Of a DNA stretch of 64,000 nt, positions 41,160 to 52,791 are shown piece by piece. The notes under the pieces were generated by a model. It did no database searches. It had not been told where the DNA came from and saw nothing but the letters and a program-made list of their open reading frames with translations. The stretch covers positions 3,006,449-3,070,448 of the forward strand of contig NW_020654422.1 in assembly GCF_003589595.1 (NCBI RefSeq), read 5' to 3'. The first letter of the stretch is position 1; every line of letters begins with the position of its first letter. Both the position numbers and the translations under genes were made by a program. This stretch comes from Hyposmocoma kahamanoa. Lineage: Eukaryota; Arthropoda; Insecta; Lepidoptera; Cosmopterigidae.

Positions 41160-42439
41160 CGTTATGTACTTTGTCTCTTTTTTAAGATTATAGAAGGAAT
41201 TTCGCTGAAGGCCTCCAAGTACAAGACAAATAATACAATAGTTTTGAAACAAAAAGCATAAAGCTACATCCCCAATATCAAATCTTAGATTACGCTCTGA
41301 TGTATTCGCATAAAATTACTGAAATGGAGGGCCAAAGGGTGCCCGCTCGATTGTTATTGTTCAGATAGGAGGTCCTGTATTATTCTTGTAAGCAGTAGAA
41401 CAGCATAAATATTCCAGTCACAGAGATCTTCGAATTTCTTAAGGAAGTATTTGTATCACTCTCCGTTTATAATTATTCTATTACTAAGGCACTATTAGAG
41501 CTTGGAAGAGATTGCCCTCTAGAAATGTGACCGCCTGTAGTACTTTATCTTTTGTTTGTCCTGATAACGGAGTAGACCAAGTTATTCATGTATATTTTAT
41601 ATATGGTATAAACTACTGTTCAATAAACTACACTGTGCGGTCATGTAATATCACAAGTGGTGTCTAGAGACAGGGGTTACGAAAATATTGGGGTACGTGC
41701 AAAATGACTACGAATAACCATTGAAATTTGACCCATGCCGAAAAGAAATATGAAAAAGTAATAGGAAAAAGTTTTCGTACATTTTAGATAGTGTTCTTCA
41801 CGTTTTAAAGTTGAAGCGATGATGGCCTACCTGGGGGAAGTCGCGTTGGAGTCAAGAGTTTGATTTTTGACAAGTTGTAGGTACTGATGGAGATAACGAC
41901 GAGATGAAATTTGAATTTCGGACAAAGTTCACGAGAGTCTTTGAAGACTAGTGACTCGCGCACTGAGATCCGTGATCAGTGGCGGGATGTCATGATGTTG
42001 CTTACCACTGGAGGCAGGATTTATTCGTCTCTTCACTTATGAAGATAATTGTTAACCTTATAACATAGTCATATACATTTCCATCAAATGTTTTCACAAC
42101 AAAAACATTACAATTAAGAATCCTGTACCATTAGAATTAATTGTTAATGCACTTCAACTACTTCATGTACTTTTTCGGTCAGTTTTTTTAGTACTTTGTA
42201 CTGATTTTATTTCTTATTATGAATCCAGTGTGATACTAAAAAACTAGTTGACTCTCGTTTCTCCAGTCAACTGTTTTAATTTCCTTTTAATACAGGTTTG
42301 TCAAGTGGTTCGGAGTTGATTTTGCGTTCTTGTGAATTTTGTCAGGTGAAAAAGATTTTTAATTTTTTTTAATTTGGCCCCGTTTGTGCTGTATCACAAA
42401 ACGAGGATTTTATTTCGATTTGTTTTAACAAAACGTGAG
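41160..42439. other. Stretch with no recognised gene
   Basis: Only a fragment of the MITE D right end (GGTCAGTTTTTTTAGTACTT, 42178-42197) is identifiable. Confidence 0.35.
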
Positions 42440-42728
42440 TAAGGCTATATTAAATTTAGCGAGGGCCTCCGGGCATTGGATGCGGGGACATTCGAACGGA
42501 GACAGGTCTTCGAGGCTGGATGACGTGGATTGTGATTAGGTACATCATCAGCTATAGGGCGTAGAAGGAGACTAGTAACCTAGTCTTCCAAGGCGGTGCC
42601 GGATACGACAGTCGCTAATGAGTTCGCGGAATTGTGCAATTGCGTTCCCGCGTCCCCACTGGAAGGCGACGGGGCCGTCAAGTTTTAGTCGGTATGAGTC
42701 CGACATAACCCTGACGTAAAAAAAGGAT
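42440..42728 (+). mobile_element. GC-rich LINE 3' end with poly(A)
   Basis: From GCGAGGGCCTCCGGGCATTG through GCGTTCCCGCGTCCCCACTG to TTTTAGTCGGTATGAGTCCG and a terminal A run (42718-42724). GC content contrasts with both flanks. The ending is like the 3' regions of insect non-LTR elements, but no coding sequence remains. Confidence 0.5.
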
Positions 42729-43833
42729 ATACCAAGTCGATGTTAAAACATGTTAACTAAATTATTATATTCTTCACTTCAAGTCTAGTTCTTATTTATA
42801 TAAATACACGGTACTGTATTAAATTCTCACTTTTTTGTTTGTGTATGAAAAAAACGTATTAATTTTTTTTTATAACTTTCGTTATAGCTCCACTGTAGAG
42901 AAATAAACGAAACACAAAACTTGCTACGCAACTTGTAAAATAATAACAGACAAAACCCAAAGCGTCCATTATTTTTCTCCACACAATCACTGCTACAAAT
43001 TACTCTAAAGCAATTTAAACAATAAATAAATTCGACACGCAAACATTCAAATACGGCAATCACATTATTCACTCTTACCCTCCTTTTAGGGACATTTTCA
43101 AATGTTTTCAATCCCCTTTTTTTAGGAATGTCAGTTCCTACCATTCGGTAACATTGTAGTACTTATATATAACCACCGTTCTGTTGCTTTTATATTGCTT
43201 GCTTTGTACAAATTATTCTAAAAAAACGTTAACATTAAACGCAGTGTACATAAAATTTGTAATGATCACCGATCACAACCATGTTACAGAATGGAACATG
43301 TTGGGGTAAAGATTTCGCGACTATAGACTTCACCCTAACAGTTAACACACCCCTTATATTATGTCTCCGTAGACAATATGCAGGGTGAAAAGACAGGGTT
43401 TGTTTTGTTCGTTTGTTATTGTTCTCGACCTTTTAATATATCTTCTTTTACAACACTAATGGGTGTAACTTTCAATTTTGAACACAACATGGAACGCGAT
43501 ATTTTATATCGAACAATGTATACGTTGGCGGATGTAGCAGCGTCTGGCTTTTCCTTTGTCGAGGGAAGCCAAGATGCTATATGAATTAGTGGAGGGGCTT
43601 GAAGTTAAAGTAATTATAACTTGCTTCAATACCCTTCTGTCTTCCTAAATAGTTACCTATATTGAGCAGAATACTCTTTAAATAGAGAACAGAAAGATTT
43701 ATTGTTTTTTCTATGAAAATTGTGAGTAACATCCATCCACGCTAAAGGGTTATTACGCATACAATACTATGAGGAAATTATTAAATCTACGCGTATTATG
43801 GAAAATCTCAAGGATATATAATTTTGGTGAATA
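42729..43833. other. Stretch with no recognised gene; weak first-exon candidate on the minus strand
   Basis: On the minus strand an ATG at 43142-43144 opens MVGTDIPKKRGLKTFENVPK, and AAAAGGAGG|GTAAGAGT at about 43078 is a near-consensus 5' splice site. The frame also reads through to 42827. A plus frame at 43378-43584 is unrecognised. Support is too thin for a gene call. Confidence 0.2.
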
Positions 43834-44138
43834 TTTTTTTAATAATATCAAATGGCGGGACGGACAAGCCGTGCGCCTAGTGATAAGCGACACGCCTATC
43901 ATAACAGTTGCAGTGCCACTTGGAGCTTTTAATCGCAAAGATCTGGACATTGCCATTGTGCCCGTAACTCTGAGGCATAAGTTGACAAGTTCCATGTGCG
44001 TGTAATTTCATCAGCATCCTTACCCTTCAAAACCGGAACGCAGTCATGCTCTTATTACTGTGCTTGGCGGCAGAAATAGGTAAGTGGCAGTACTTTCCTT
44101 TTGAAAACTCTTTCACAAGGAGCTCTACTGCTATTGAA
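43834..44138 (-). repeat. Repeat A, copy 9
   Basis: Reverse copy with GACGGACAAGCCGTGCGCCT at the tail side and CTTTCACAAGGAGCTCTACT at the head side. Confidence 0.8.
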
Positions 44139-44208
44139 GTACTGGTTAATAAGAAAGTTTCGACGATATACTCTATTCAGCCGTGGTTGTAGATGAAGTA
44201 CATAAACT

Positions 44209-44406
44209 AAGAAAACGCTGGTGAAGTTACAGACACATGGGACTTGTCAACTTATGTCTCAGGGTGACGGGCGCAGTGGCAGTGCCCCTCAAATCTTTGC
44301 GATTTAAAGCTTTAAGTGGACAGGTTATGGACAGGCGTGTAGCTTACAACCGTGGACCTGGTGGTGCACGACTTGTTCGTCCTGTCACTTGATATCATAA
44401 AAAAAA
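44209..44406 (+). repeat. Repeat A, copy 10, 5'-truncated
   Basis: It starts at AACGCTGGTGAAGTTACAGA and runs to the A-rich end. A short duplicate-like insertion (CCGTGGACCTGGTGGTG) lies in the tail. Confidence 0.75.
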
Positions 44407-44954
44407 TTAGAGTGCTCATTAGCACTAAAAAGTATTACATACTAATTTTAGGTTCATTCACTTAAAAAAAAGCTGATCATCAAAAGTTTTTGAAATATAA
44501 AACAGAAATAATAGTGGTAATCAATATAAACTTTCTAAAAATTTAGATCTTCTAATCGTAACGATGGCATACGCTATATATATGCGTCACTAGTACCCGC
44601 TATTGAACCGCGGGATACATTGTAAGATAGGCCATCATTTGAATCGGTGCGATTCGGTGCACAAACAATCGGGGTTAGAGTCATCCGAAAATCACCACCT
44701 GGACAAATGGTCATTACTCCGACCAATCTGGGTCCGAAGCCTATTTAAATATTTCCAAATCAGCAATGGCAATTCGTGTCCAGGAGCAAAGACTCTCGGA
44801 AGGCTGGACAAGTGGTACTCTTTCGGGCCAAGATTGCACCTCGCCTGAGCTGGCTCAATGCTCAATTAATATTGATATGAAAAACACAAAATGCAGAGCT
44901 GAATAAGCCCTGAATAATTCACTTATCATTGTGGTAACGTAATCATCAACATTT
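44407..44954. other. Stretch with no recognised gene
   Basis: An 81-codon plus frame (44603-44848) has balanced composition but no recognisable family. Confidence 0.3.
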
Positions 44955-45066
44955 TTTAATAATAGTAATTTCGGGTTTTACGATTTAGTGGTGAATTGAC
45001 TCTGTCGTCATCATCATCATCATCAACCACAATCTGATTTCACCCACTGCTGGATATAGGTTTCTT
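44955..45066 (+). repeat. Repeat R, copy 1
   Basis: AATAGTAATTTCGGGTTTTA, TAGTGGTGAATTGACTCTG, an (ATC)n run at 45008-45026 and ATTTCACCCACTGCTGGATA. All recur at 45890-46045. Confidence 0.65.
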
Positions 45067-45077
45067 ACCAACAGGTC

Positions 45078-45113
45078 GCTTACCAACAGGTGCACGATAT
45101 ATTCGTTCCGTAA
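45078..45113 (+). repeat. Repeat A, tail fragment
   Basis: CGCTTACCAACAGGTGCACG followed by ATATATTCGTTCCGTAA equals the tail of repeat A. Confidence 0.5.
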
Positions 45114-45114
45114 G

Positions 45115-45503
45115 GGCGCGTTCCGATTATGTCGTGACGACAGATAGTAGTGCAGTAGCAGTACAGAACAACACGGTTAACTGTCCTTCACGACTATTTT
45201 GACGTTATGACGACATACTGTCGTGACAATGGACAGAGCTAGAACGACAGTCATCTGACGTCAACCGAATGTCAAAACGTCACGATAAAAATGTGACGAC
45301 AGATAATCGCAGCTTCAAACGATTCTGAAAATGTCGTCACGATCTAGTGAGAACAGCTAGACACGAAACTTCACGACAGTCGTTTTACGATAAATTGAAC
45401 GTTGGAGACACAGTCACGACAGGTAGTCGAGATATTGGACAAGACTAGACGCGACAGTCGTCCAACGATAAATAAAACGTTACGACATAATGGAAACGCG
45501 TCT
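45115..45503. mobile_element. MITE with GCGTTYC..TTATGTCGT ends
   Basis: Left end GCGTTCCGATTATGTCGTGA faces ACGTTACGACATAATGGAAA followed by CGC at the right. The interior is packed with CACGACAG and GTCGTGACGAC words. Its right third is also the outer part of the large inverted-repeat arm, and an inverted partial copy lies at 47436-47558. Confidence 0.6.
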
Positions 45504-45889
45504 TTACTTGATATTATTATAAAAACAGCAAACATAACACTTGATTTTCCACCAGTGTCAATAATTGGACGTTTGAATAAGTTAGACCTAAGTAGAAGAT
45601 TCACAATAAATGCTGCAATGGAAAACATTTTCATTCAATACCTATTACTGAGTTCGAAAATAAATTTCTTAGGCAAGCCGATAGGAATTCCGTTATAGGG
45701 ATTCTTTGCTAATGTTTCCCTCTTCCGCTAGTCTCAAGTTTAAAGTTTCTTTGAATTTCTTTTCTATTCTTACCTTGTGTTTGTATTGGATACTTTCCAT
45801 TTTCAACGTGAATTGTCTCAGAACAATAAATTACATAGTATAGTCATAAATATCAATTAAAAAATTAATCGAAAAACCTAAACTTACTA

Positions 45890-46045
45890 TTCAAAAATAG
45901 TAATTTCAGGTTTTTCAATTTAGTAGTGAATTGACTCTGACATCATCATCATTACCACCACCACCATCATCATTATCATCATCAACCACAATCTGATTTC
46001 ACCCACTGCTGGGTATAGGTTTCCTGAAGTTCGTGCCACCCACCA
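45890..46045 (+). repeat. Repeat R, copy 2
   Basis: AATAGTAATTTCAGGTTTTT, an (ATC/ACC)n run at about 45942-45985, TTTCACCCACTGCTGGGTAT and a fuller 3' part (CACCCACCACGGTCCTGTGC) than copy 1. Confidence 0.65.
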
Positions 46046-46784
46046 CGGTCCTGTGCTAGCCGCAGCCTTTAACTATGTCAACCTATATTACTCCTTTGAC
46101 AATCAACACTACTTAGAAGTGTTGGAATTGATGTAAAAAACAATCTAAATAAATTATTATAATATTCTTTTTGCATTTCATCCTGTATTTTACTACCTTA
46201 AGCCGTATATCTCTTTGCAACTTTTGAATATAGTTTTACGGGAATATATTTTTTATTTTATTTGATATTTATCATTATCTTTATTTTTGATTATTTTTTC
46301 GTGTCCTTGCGTTTCGATTTCATGTCAAAGTGTTAAGTTTATCACTACGTTTATTCACGAAGCATGTTTAATGTTTCATAATTCAATTGTCTTAAATCTT
46401 CTTCACGTAACAGACTAGCGTTCAGCATCCAGACATGTGGATACGGCACAATACAAACATTAACGCTCTCAAAGCGTAACAACTTTCGCTTAACTCGACT
46501 GTGTCACCTAAATGCTAACGACTGTTTAAACAATAACACAATGGAACTTTGCATTAACTAATTGCTGTTTAACCGTGCTGGTGAGGATTACAATTTTATG
46601 CTCTTTTAATTATCTACCCTTATTTTTATCAAGGGTTGTGGTAGGGAAGGAAAATGAAAAGATAAGCTAGGGGACTATATTGACGTTAAAATTTAAAATA
46701 TAAATTGACTTGCGATGTAATTTTAATAGTAATAGAGCAACCACGACAATTAAAATATAGTTGAATATTTGGTTGTTCGCTGCT
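46046..46784. other. Loop sequence with nothing recognised
   Basis: AT-rich sequence inside the inverted repeat; no feature supported. Confidence 0.35.
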
Positions 46785-47071
46785 CGCAAAAAACGAGACA
46801 AATATCGGGATTAGGAAAGTCTACATTTTCGTTCCGTTTGTTGTTGAGACGGCGGGTTGTTGGGGTAGTGATGCGAAAAAGTTTGTAGCGGAAATCGAGC
46901 GACGGCTAAGAAAGAATGGAGATGACTCCCGTGCCGGGTTATTCTTGGCGCAAAGATTGTCCATTGCCATACAGCGAGGGAAGGCGGCAAGCGTGATGGG
47001 CTCCTTTGCGCCAGGATCAGTCAGGGACGGGCTTATTGACGAGTGTGGGCAGATAGCACAGAACCATGTAA
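46785..47071 (+). pseudogene. LINE polyprotein C-terminus fragment
   Basis: The plus strand encodes VYIFVPFVVETAGCWGSDAK, then AEIERRLR, AGLFLAQRLSIAIQRGKAAS and VMGSF. The order F.P...ET.G.WG...........R......FL.QR.S.AIQRG.A is a familiar C-terminal signature of an insect non-LTR element class. No RT core is present. The fragment stops almost exactly at the inner edge of the right arm. Confidence 0.6.
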
Positions 47072-47558
47072 TTAGTAATTTTTCAATTGATATTTATGAC
47101 TATACTATTTAAATTTATAGTTCTGATACAATTCACCTCGAAAATGGAAAGTATCCAATACAAACACAAGGCAAGAACTTCAAAGAAACCTTAAACCTGG
47201 GATTAGCGGAAGAGGGAAACATTAGCAAAGAATCCTTATAGCGGAATTCCTATCGGCTTGCCTAAGAAATTTATTTTCGAATTCAGTAATAGGTATTGAA
47301 TGAAAATGTTTTCCATTGCAGCATTTATTGTGAATCTTCTACTTAGGTCTAACTTTTTCAAACGTCCAATTATTGACACTGGTGGAAAATCAAGTGTTAT
47401 GTTTGCTTTTTTTATAATATCAAGTGAGGGTGCGTTTCCATTATGTCGTAACGTTTTATATATCGTCGGACGACTGACTTGTCCAATATCTCGACTACCT
47501 GTCGTGACTGTGTCTCCAACGTTCAATTTATCGTAAAACGACTGTCGTGAAGTTTCGA

Positions 47559-47684
47559 GTTGAAGTAATAAGTCGCGTATAGTGGCGAACAAGGGAATAA
47601 ATCCGGGTTTGCGCATTTTCCGGTAACCGATTTCAATAAAACTTGGTAATTATATGTAATTCCACGTACTTTTAAGGTCGGTTT
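47559..47684 (+). mobile_element. MITE family D, copy 6, right half
   Basis: GTATAGTGGCGAACAAGGGA, TTCCGGTAACCGATTTCAAT and the right inverted end TTTTAAGGTCGGTTT. Confidence 0.65.
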
Positions 47685-47714
47685 TTTTAGTACTCTGTAC
47701 TGAGATTATTAAAG

Positions 47715-47879
47715 CCCATATTCATAGCCCCGCCCGCATTAGGAAATCGTTGTATCCGGGCATCATGTACACACATAGACAACCACAAATTACACCCTAT
47801 TTCACGAGAGAAATAAATACAGGTCATACAAACATTTCTTTCGCCCAGGAATAGAACGTAGCATGCTAACGAAGGCAGT
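47715..47879 (-). mobile_element. tRNA-derived SINE (family SB), copy 4, head deleted
   Basis: The body (inverse of CTCTCGTGAA..GGGTGTAATTTGTGGTTG) is present, but the region between the boxes is deleted and the B box is damaged (TTCTATTCC). Confidence 0.65.
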
Positions 47880-48339
47880 CACCGATCTTTCTAACATAAA
47901 TCATCTAATTTATATCTAATTCATCTACCAGATGAATCATTTTAAGGTAGTTAGGTCGCTATTTTAGAAAGCCATAAAATATGGTTTTAGGTTGTCTACG
48001 ATCTCATTCTAAGGAGATTGATTCACTACGTTTTTTGTTATGCGAATAACAACCTAAATAAAAAAAATGTCAAAGAATACTTTCAGTCAACAGCATTCAA
48101 CGCTTCACATTGTTAGTCGAAATACAAATATAAAATATTGATTTACAAATTTAATATTTACAAGGTATAGTCCACGACGCTGATATAACATGAATTAAAT
48201 ATTACTTTTCTTCTAAAAATCTTGTTAACGTTATTGGACAACATTTTCTCACGACATTTTTGTGCTAAAGAAAATTCAAGTCTGAACATGTAGGGCTAGC
48301 ACGACAGGGCGAGACTTGCGCGAAGCCGGAATTATATAT
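47880..48339. other. Stretch with nothing recognised
   Basis: AT-rich; no supported feature. Confidence 0.35.
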
Positions 48340-48640
48340 TGAAATAGAAATAGAAATGCCACATTATAAAAAACACAAAAATTTAAATATAAGTAATATA
48401 AATAAAAACAAACAAAAAAAAAACACAAAAAACAGCATATCAAACATTTGAAGTAAACAACAAATTTTACTGTATCACTTAATACTATACTGACATGCGT
48501 GTGGCTGTAGCATATGCAAAACGATCGGATTCAGCTGAAGCCACAACCGAGAACGGGCTGTGACGCTAGTTTTCAATGGACCCCAGTTAGTGAGTGAAGG
48601 ACGTGTGTGTCGCGAAATGAAATAAAATACTACATTAATA
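48340..48640 (-). mobile_element. 3' end of LINE family E, copy 2
   Basis: Inverse of 438-847: GGACGTGTGTGTCGCG, GGGCTGTGACGCTAGTTTTC and GTGTGGCTGTAGCATATGC. It ends in GAAATAGAAATAGAAAT on the plus strand, the tail in inverse. Confidence 0.5.
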
Positions 48641-48663
48641 CTTGTTTTTTGTGTAGGTATATC

Positions 48664-48850
48664 GTGGTCACGGTGGACTGAGGTGGGACAGTCTTCAACC
48701 AGTTATGTCTAATATCAGCCGTGACCATGGGACCTGTAAAGGGCCCGAAACGTCGGTTTGTTTGATAAAACAAAAATACGCGGTTTAAATCCGGAAAAAT
48801 AGTTTTCATTTCCTATGCGTAACAATCGCGAAAACCTAAGAACTCGAAAT
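48664..48850 (+). mobile_element. Penelope-like pseudo-LTR, collapsed inverted pair
   Basis: The reverse-orientation piece (CACGGTGGACTGAGGTGGGA...CAACCAGTTATGTCTAA, 48669-48712) runs directly into the forward piece (CCGTGACCATGGGACC to CAATCGCGAAAACCTAAG). All internal sequence present at 36362-37172 is missing. Confidence 0.6.
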
Positions 48851-50003
48851 TGATTCAGTTCAACCATAGATTAGGCAACATTCTTGTACGTACGTTTCAT
48901 TACGTATATGTATATTTTGTAATATTTACCGCCTAAAGTACTGGTTATTTTATAGTACGCACATAAAACATTAAAGCTATAAAATACCTAATCAAATAAT
49001 CACTTAAACAGTAATGCCACAAAGTAAAAAATAAAACATAATGTGACAAAAATATTTAGATAATATTTAAATGAGAGATAATGAAAGTTGCAAAGGAAAG
49101 TTTTGAGACCTCTAGCCAATGTCAATGGTACATTGGTATTGAGACCAGTGTGACCATTTGTGGCAGATTTCTATCATTTGGGAAGATTTAATTTTTATTC
49201 ATTTTCATTGCTGCAGAACATGATAAGTTATATTAAATGTGGCAGAGTTTGGCAGATTTGAAAATATTCGGGAAGTTCTTTACTATATTTGGGAACAAAT
49301 TGATTTTTTTTTCTTTCTGCTACTACGAACATACATTTGAAGCGAAATATAGGACAATGTTATAAAAATAACCTATATCAACTTTATAACCCCAGCTTCT
49401 ACTGGCTATACTCTATTAGCTTTTTTCATGCTTTGATAACGAATCACAAGTATTGATAGATCTCCTTAATGCACGTCGAAAAAAATACTGGGTCACAAAA
49501 TACACGGGATGTCGCCATTCTTCTTTTACGTATACACAATTTGTTTCACGTAATATTTTTTAATGATTTTCATGTGATATAGTTAGCGAAATATTATTTG
49601 CACCGTTCGTCTAATAGCTTCATGTTTACACTACAATAGGAAAAAAAAGTGACCCGTCACGGTAACGCATCACCATCTGTATAGTGCAAACAACTAGTTT
49701 AAACATTTTAAACATCTAACGCTGGTAATCTTTAAGCTACGTAATTGTCAAAAAGAACCTCACGAGTAAATAAATAATTCAAAACAAAATCATTTAACGC
49801 AACCATAGCTCTTACGATGTACGTTTAGGTAAAATAAGTCCATGTACGTTTAGGTAAAATAAGTGTTAATGGTTTTATTATCCTGTTATTATGGAAAAGA
49901 TAAGCCGTTCGAAGAGATTACATTCATCGGTGCAAATAATATTTCTACAACTATAATAGCTTTAAGCGTTAGATCACAAGTGGCTTTATTATACTAAGGG
50001 TGT
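48851..50003. other. Stretch with no recognised gene; small tandem duplication
   Basis: ATGTACGTTTAGGTAAAATA occurs twice in a row with a 25-bp period (49818-49866). The rest is AT-rich and featureless. Confidence 0.45.
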
Positions 50004-50308
50004 ATTTTTTTTGTGATACCAAGTAGCGGGACGAACAAGTCGTGCGCTTGATGGTAAGCGACACGCCTGTCCATAACAGTTACAGGGCCACTCAGAGTTT
50101 TAAATCACAAAGATCTGAGGGGCACAGCCACTGCGCCCGTCACCCTGAGACATAAGTTGACAAGTCCCATGTGCCTGTAATTTCACCAGCACCCTCACCC
50201 TTCAAAATTGGAACGCAGTAAAGTTCACATTATCGCTTGGCAGTAGAAATAGATAAGGCAGTACTTACCAGGACGAACTCTTTCACAAGGAGCTTTACTG
50301 CTACTAAA
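50004..50308 (-). repeat. Repeat A, copy 11, near full length
   Basis: Reverse copy from AGCGGGACGAACAAGTCGTG to CTTTCACAAGGAGCTTTACT. Confidence 0.85.
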
Positions 50309-51285
50309 AACATGAATAAACATAACTAAATAGAGAAGCAGAATGAAATCAATTGTCTTTTGGTATAATCTACCAATTAAATGTTAGAAATAAAAAAGGA
50401 AATTATAATTTATGCATTAACCGATAACGTCGACTGGAAAGAGTTTAAAACTAACAAGTTACAACCCGGGGCGGTAGTACCCGCCCACGTTATTGCTTTA
50501 ACTTCGCATCGATTATTAGGCCTCTGGCACAATGAGGTCGTTTAAAAATGACAAAAAAATCTTTTTTTTTTCTTTCCTTTGTATGAGTAATTTACTAAAG
50601 CTCCGTATAACAAGGATGAAACAAGGTTCTCAGTGATCACATTCTAACACTTTAAAAAGAATACTTAATTGTTGTCTTTTTTTATATCAGCAGTGACAAT
50701 ATTGAACACCATAGGAATAAACAATAATATGTTATAAGTTTTAGGTATATATATCTACGAGTGTTTAGTACAAATTACTAACTTTGAAAACCTATTTATT
50801 AGCTTATTTCAGTTATTATTTCACTTATTAGCTCATTTTAATGACCTAACATTACAACACAACTTTACGTTAACACAATAAAAAAATTATAAAAAGAAAA
50901 AAGCACAAAGAGAAAAAAAAAAGCGCTACAGTGCAGACGAACCATAGTTCAGTGTCAGGAGCGACACTGATTTTTTGATAATATCTAGACGAAGGAGGCC
51001 GATGTTATGGTAAAATTCGATAAAAGTCAATAAATCGCAGGTCTACCACTGACTTTGGTTGGTTGGAAAAAATATTGTCATATATTAAATTTCTTTTTTC
51101 TGTTAAAGAGAAAGTTTCCAAATAAAATTGTTTCTAGTATCCGTTTAATACCATTTGTGTTATATTATATTTATTTAGAAAATTGTTGTGAAGTGTATTT
51201 CGCGTAAAAATGAATTATAGGAACAGGAATTTGTAATACGAATAGTTGCTGTAGATAAAAAAAGGTATACTTAATAATCACAAGC
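50309..51285. other. Stretch with nothing recognised
   Basis: AT-rich; no supported feature. Confidence 0.35.
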
Positions 51286-51437
51286 AACAGTAAAGCTTCT
51301 AGTGAATAAGTTCATACAGTGAAATACTGCCACCTTACCTAATTCTGCCGCCAAGGAGTAATGCTCACATTACTGCGTTACAGTTTTCAAGGGCAAGGGT
51401 GTTGGTGAAATTACAGGAACATGTGACTTGTCAACTA
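51286..51437 (+). repeat. Repeat A, copy 12 (head half)
   Basis: GAAATACTGCCACCTTACCT to GACTTGTCAACTAT. It stops there and is followed ~20 bp later by an inverted copy. Confidence 0.75.
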
Positions 51438-51454
51438 TCTTACTTACTTAGTAT

Positions 51455-51698
51455 ATAGACAGGTACCTACCCATAACAGTAGCAATGCCACTCAGAGCTT
51501 TAAATCGCAAAGATCTGAGGGACACTGCCACTACGCTTGTCACCCTGAAACATAAGTTGACAAGTCCCATGTATCTGTAATTTCATCAGCACCCTTACCC
51601 TTCAAAACCAGAACACAATAATGCTGACACTACTGCTTGGCGGCAGAAATAGGCAAGGTGGCAGTAGTTCCCTGGACGAACTTTTTCACAAGAAGATC
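51455..51698 (-). repeat. Repeat A, copy 13
   Basis: Reverse copy from CCCATAACAGTAGCAATGCC to CCCTGGACGAACTTTTTCAC, forming an inverted pair with copy 12. Confidence 0.8.
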
Positions 51699-52791
51699 AA
51701 ATACAAAGATGAAGAAAAGAAACGCTAAGAAAAAATCTTTCGATCCTGAAATGTTTTAGCACTCAGTGTAGCCGTCATTGTTGAACGGCCTAGTATATAG
51801 CAAGTCACGCGGGCCAATTTGGCGAAACGCTCGTGGGTATAAGGAAATAGGTTGAGGAAAGTAGTCGAAGCGATGGGGTCATTATATAGAATGGGTTGAG
51901 TTCGATGGTGCTGATATTGTACTGGGCGTTGGATGAAATATTCAAAACTTTTAAGGTATTGTTTGTTATTGTAATTAGAATAGGTTTCTATAGCGAAATG
52001 ATCAATACTTGAAAACAACTTTAGCTTACGTTCAAATAACATGTCCAATATTCAAACTCTGCGAAAATTATGGAAAAACGATTGCATCTACATTGAGAGG
52101 TCAACAGTTCAAGTTTCTGCAGCGGAATGTACTCATAACTTTACTATAACTTACGTACAGTCAAGGCCCTTTTGACCCCCTAACTGACTATTTAGTTCTG
52201 AGTAGATCAATATGAAGAAAAGTGTTGAACAAACTTCGTTAAATTTATTTTGGTGTGCCTTCCTTATTGCATGATTAGAGAATGACGTTTTAAGAAACTT
52301 TTTAAGCCAACTTGAAGTTTAATTACATTACATAAGTTAAAATTTCAACCAAAAAGCTGACATTCCTTTACACTTTTCTGTTGAATGCGTAGGAAGACTC
52401 TTAGAACCAAAAGGTCGGCAAGAGGGTCAGGTATCTAAGAGCATCGACTGTACATATATGAATATTTAGTAGCAATACCTCTCGTTAACGGTGAACGAAA
52501 ACATCGTGATGAAACCAGCATGTCGACAACCCTTGGAAAACTCGTGAATTCCTTAAAAAACATTACGCCGTAGTCGCGAACCCTGGCCAAAGAGTCGAAA
52601 CACAAAACTGCGTTGCGACGTCGCATACTTTTATATCAATAACAGCAGTGCAACACTTTTTTTACGATTCACATCACTACCTAGTTTAAAAAAACGTTCA
52701 GTACAGTAGATGATCGTTGAAGGAATGGTTACCCGAATCGTGGTAGTGAGATGCCTTGCCGCACGAAGTCGCATTGCAGCAATTCGCGTCA
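51699..52791. other. Stretch with no recognised gene
   Basis: A 107-codon minus frame (51725-52048) and a 63-codon minus frame (52435-52626) are unrecognised. Confidence 0.3.

Larger units (their letters stand above)
45364..47558. repeat. 2.2-kb inverted repeat with ~0.5-kb arms
   Basis: Arm 45364-45866 is inverted at 47072-47558 (for example CGAAACTTCACGACAGTCGT against ACGACTGTCGTGAAGTTTCG). The match is close by eye throughout. The arms hold part of a MITE and a stretch with the same open frame in both (NITLDFPPVSIIGRL...NFLGKPIGIPL, unrecognised). The 1.2-kb loop holds repeat R and a LINE C-terminal fragment. Possible origins are a composite foldback transposon or an inverted duplication. 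Confidence 0.75.

Noticed and set aside
45008..45985. (ATC)n runs as coding histidine or aspartate tracts
   Set aside because: They occur in two copies of a non-coding repeat and lie in no sustained open frame.
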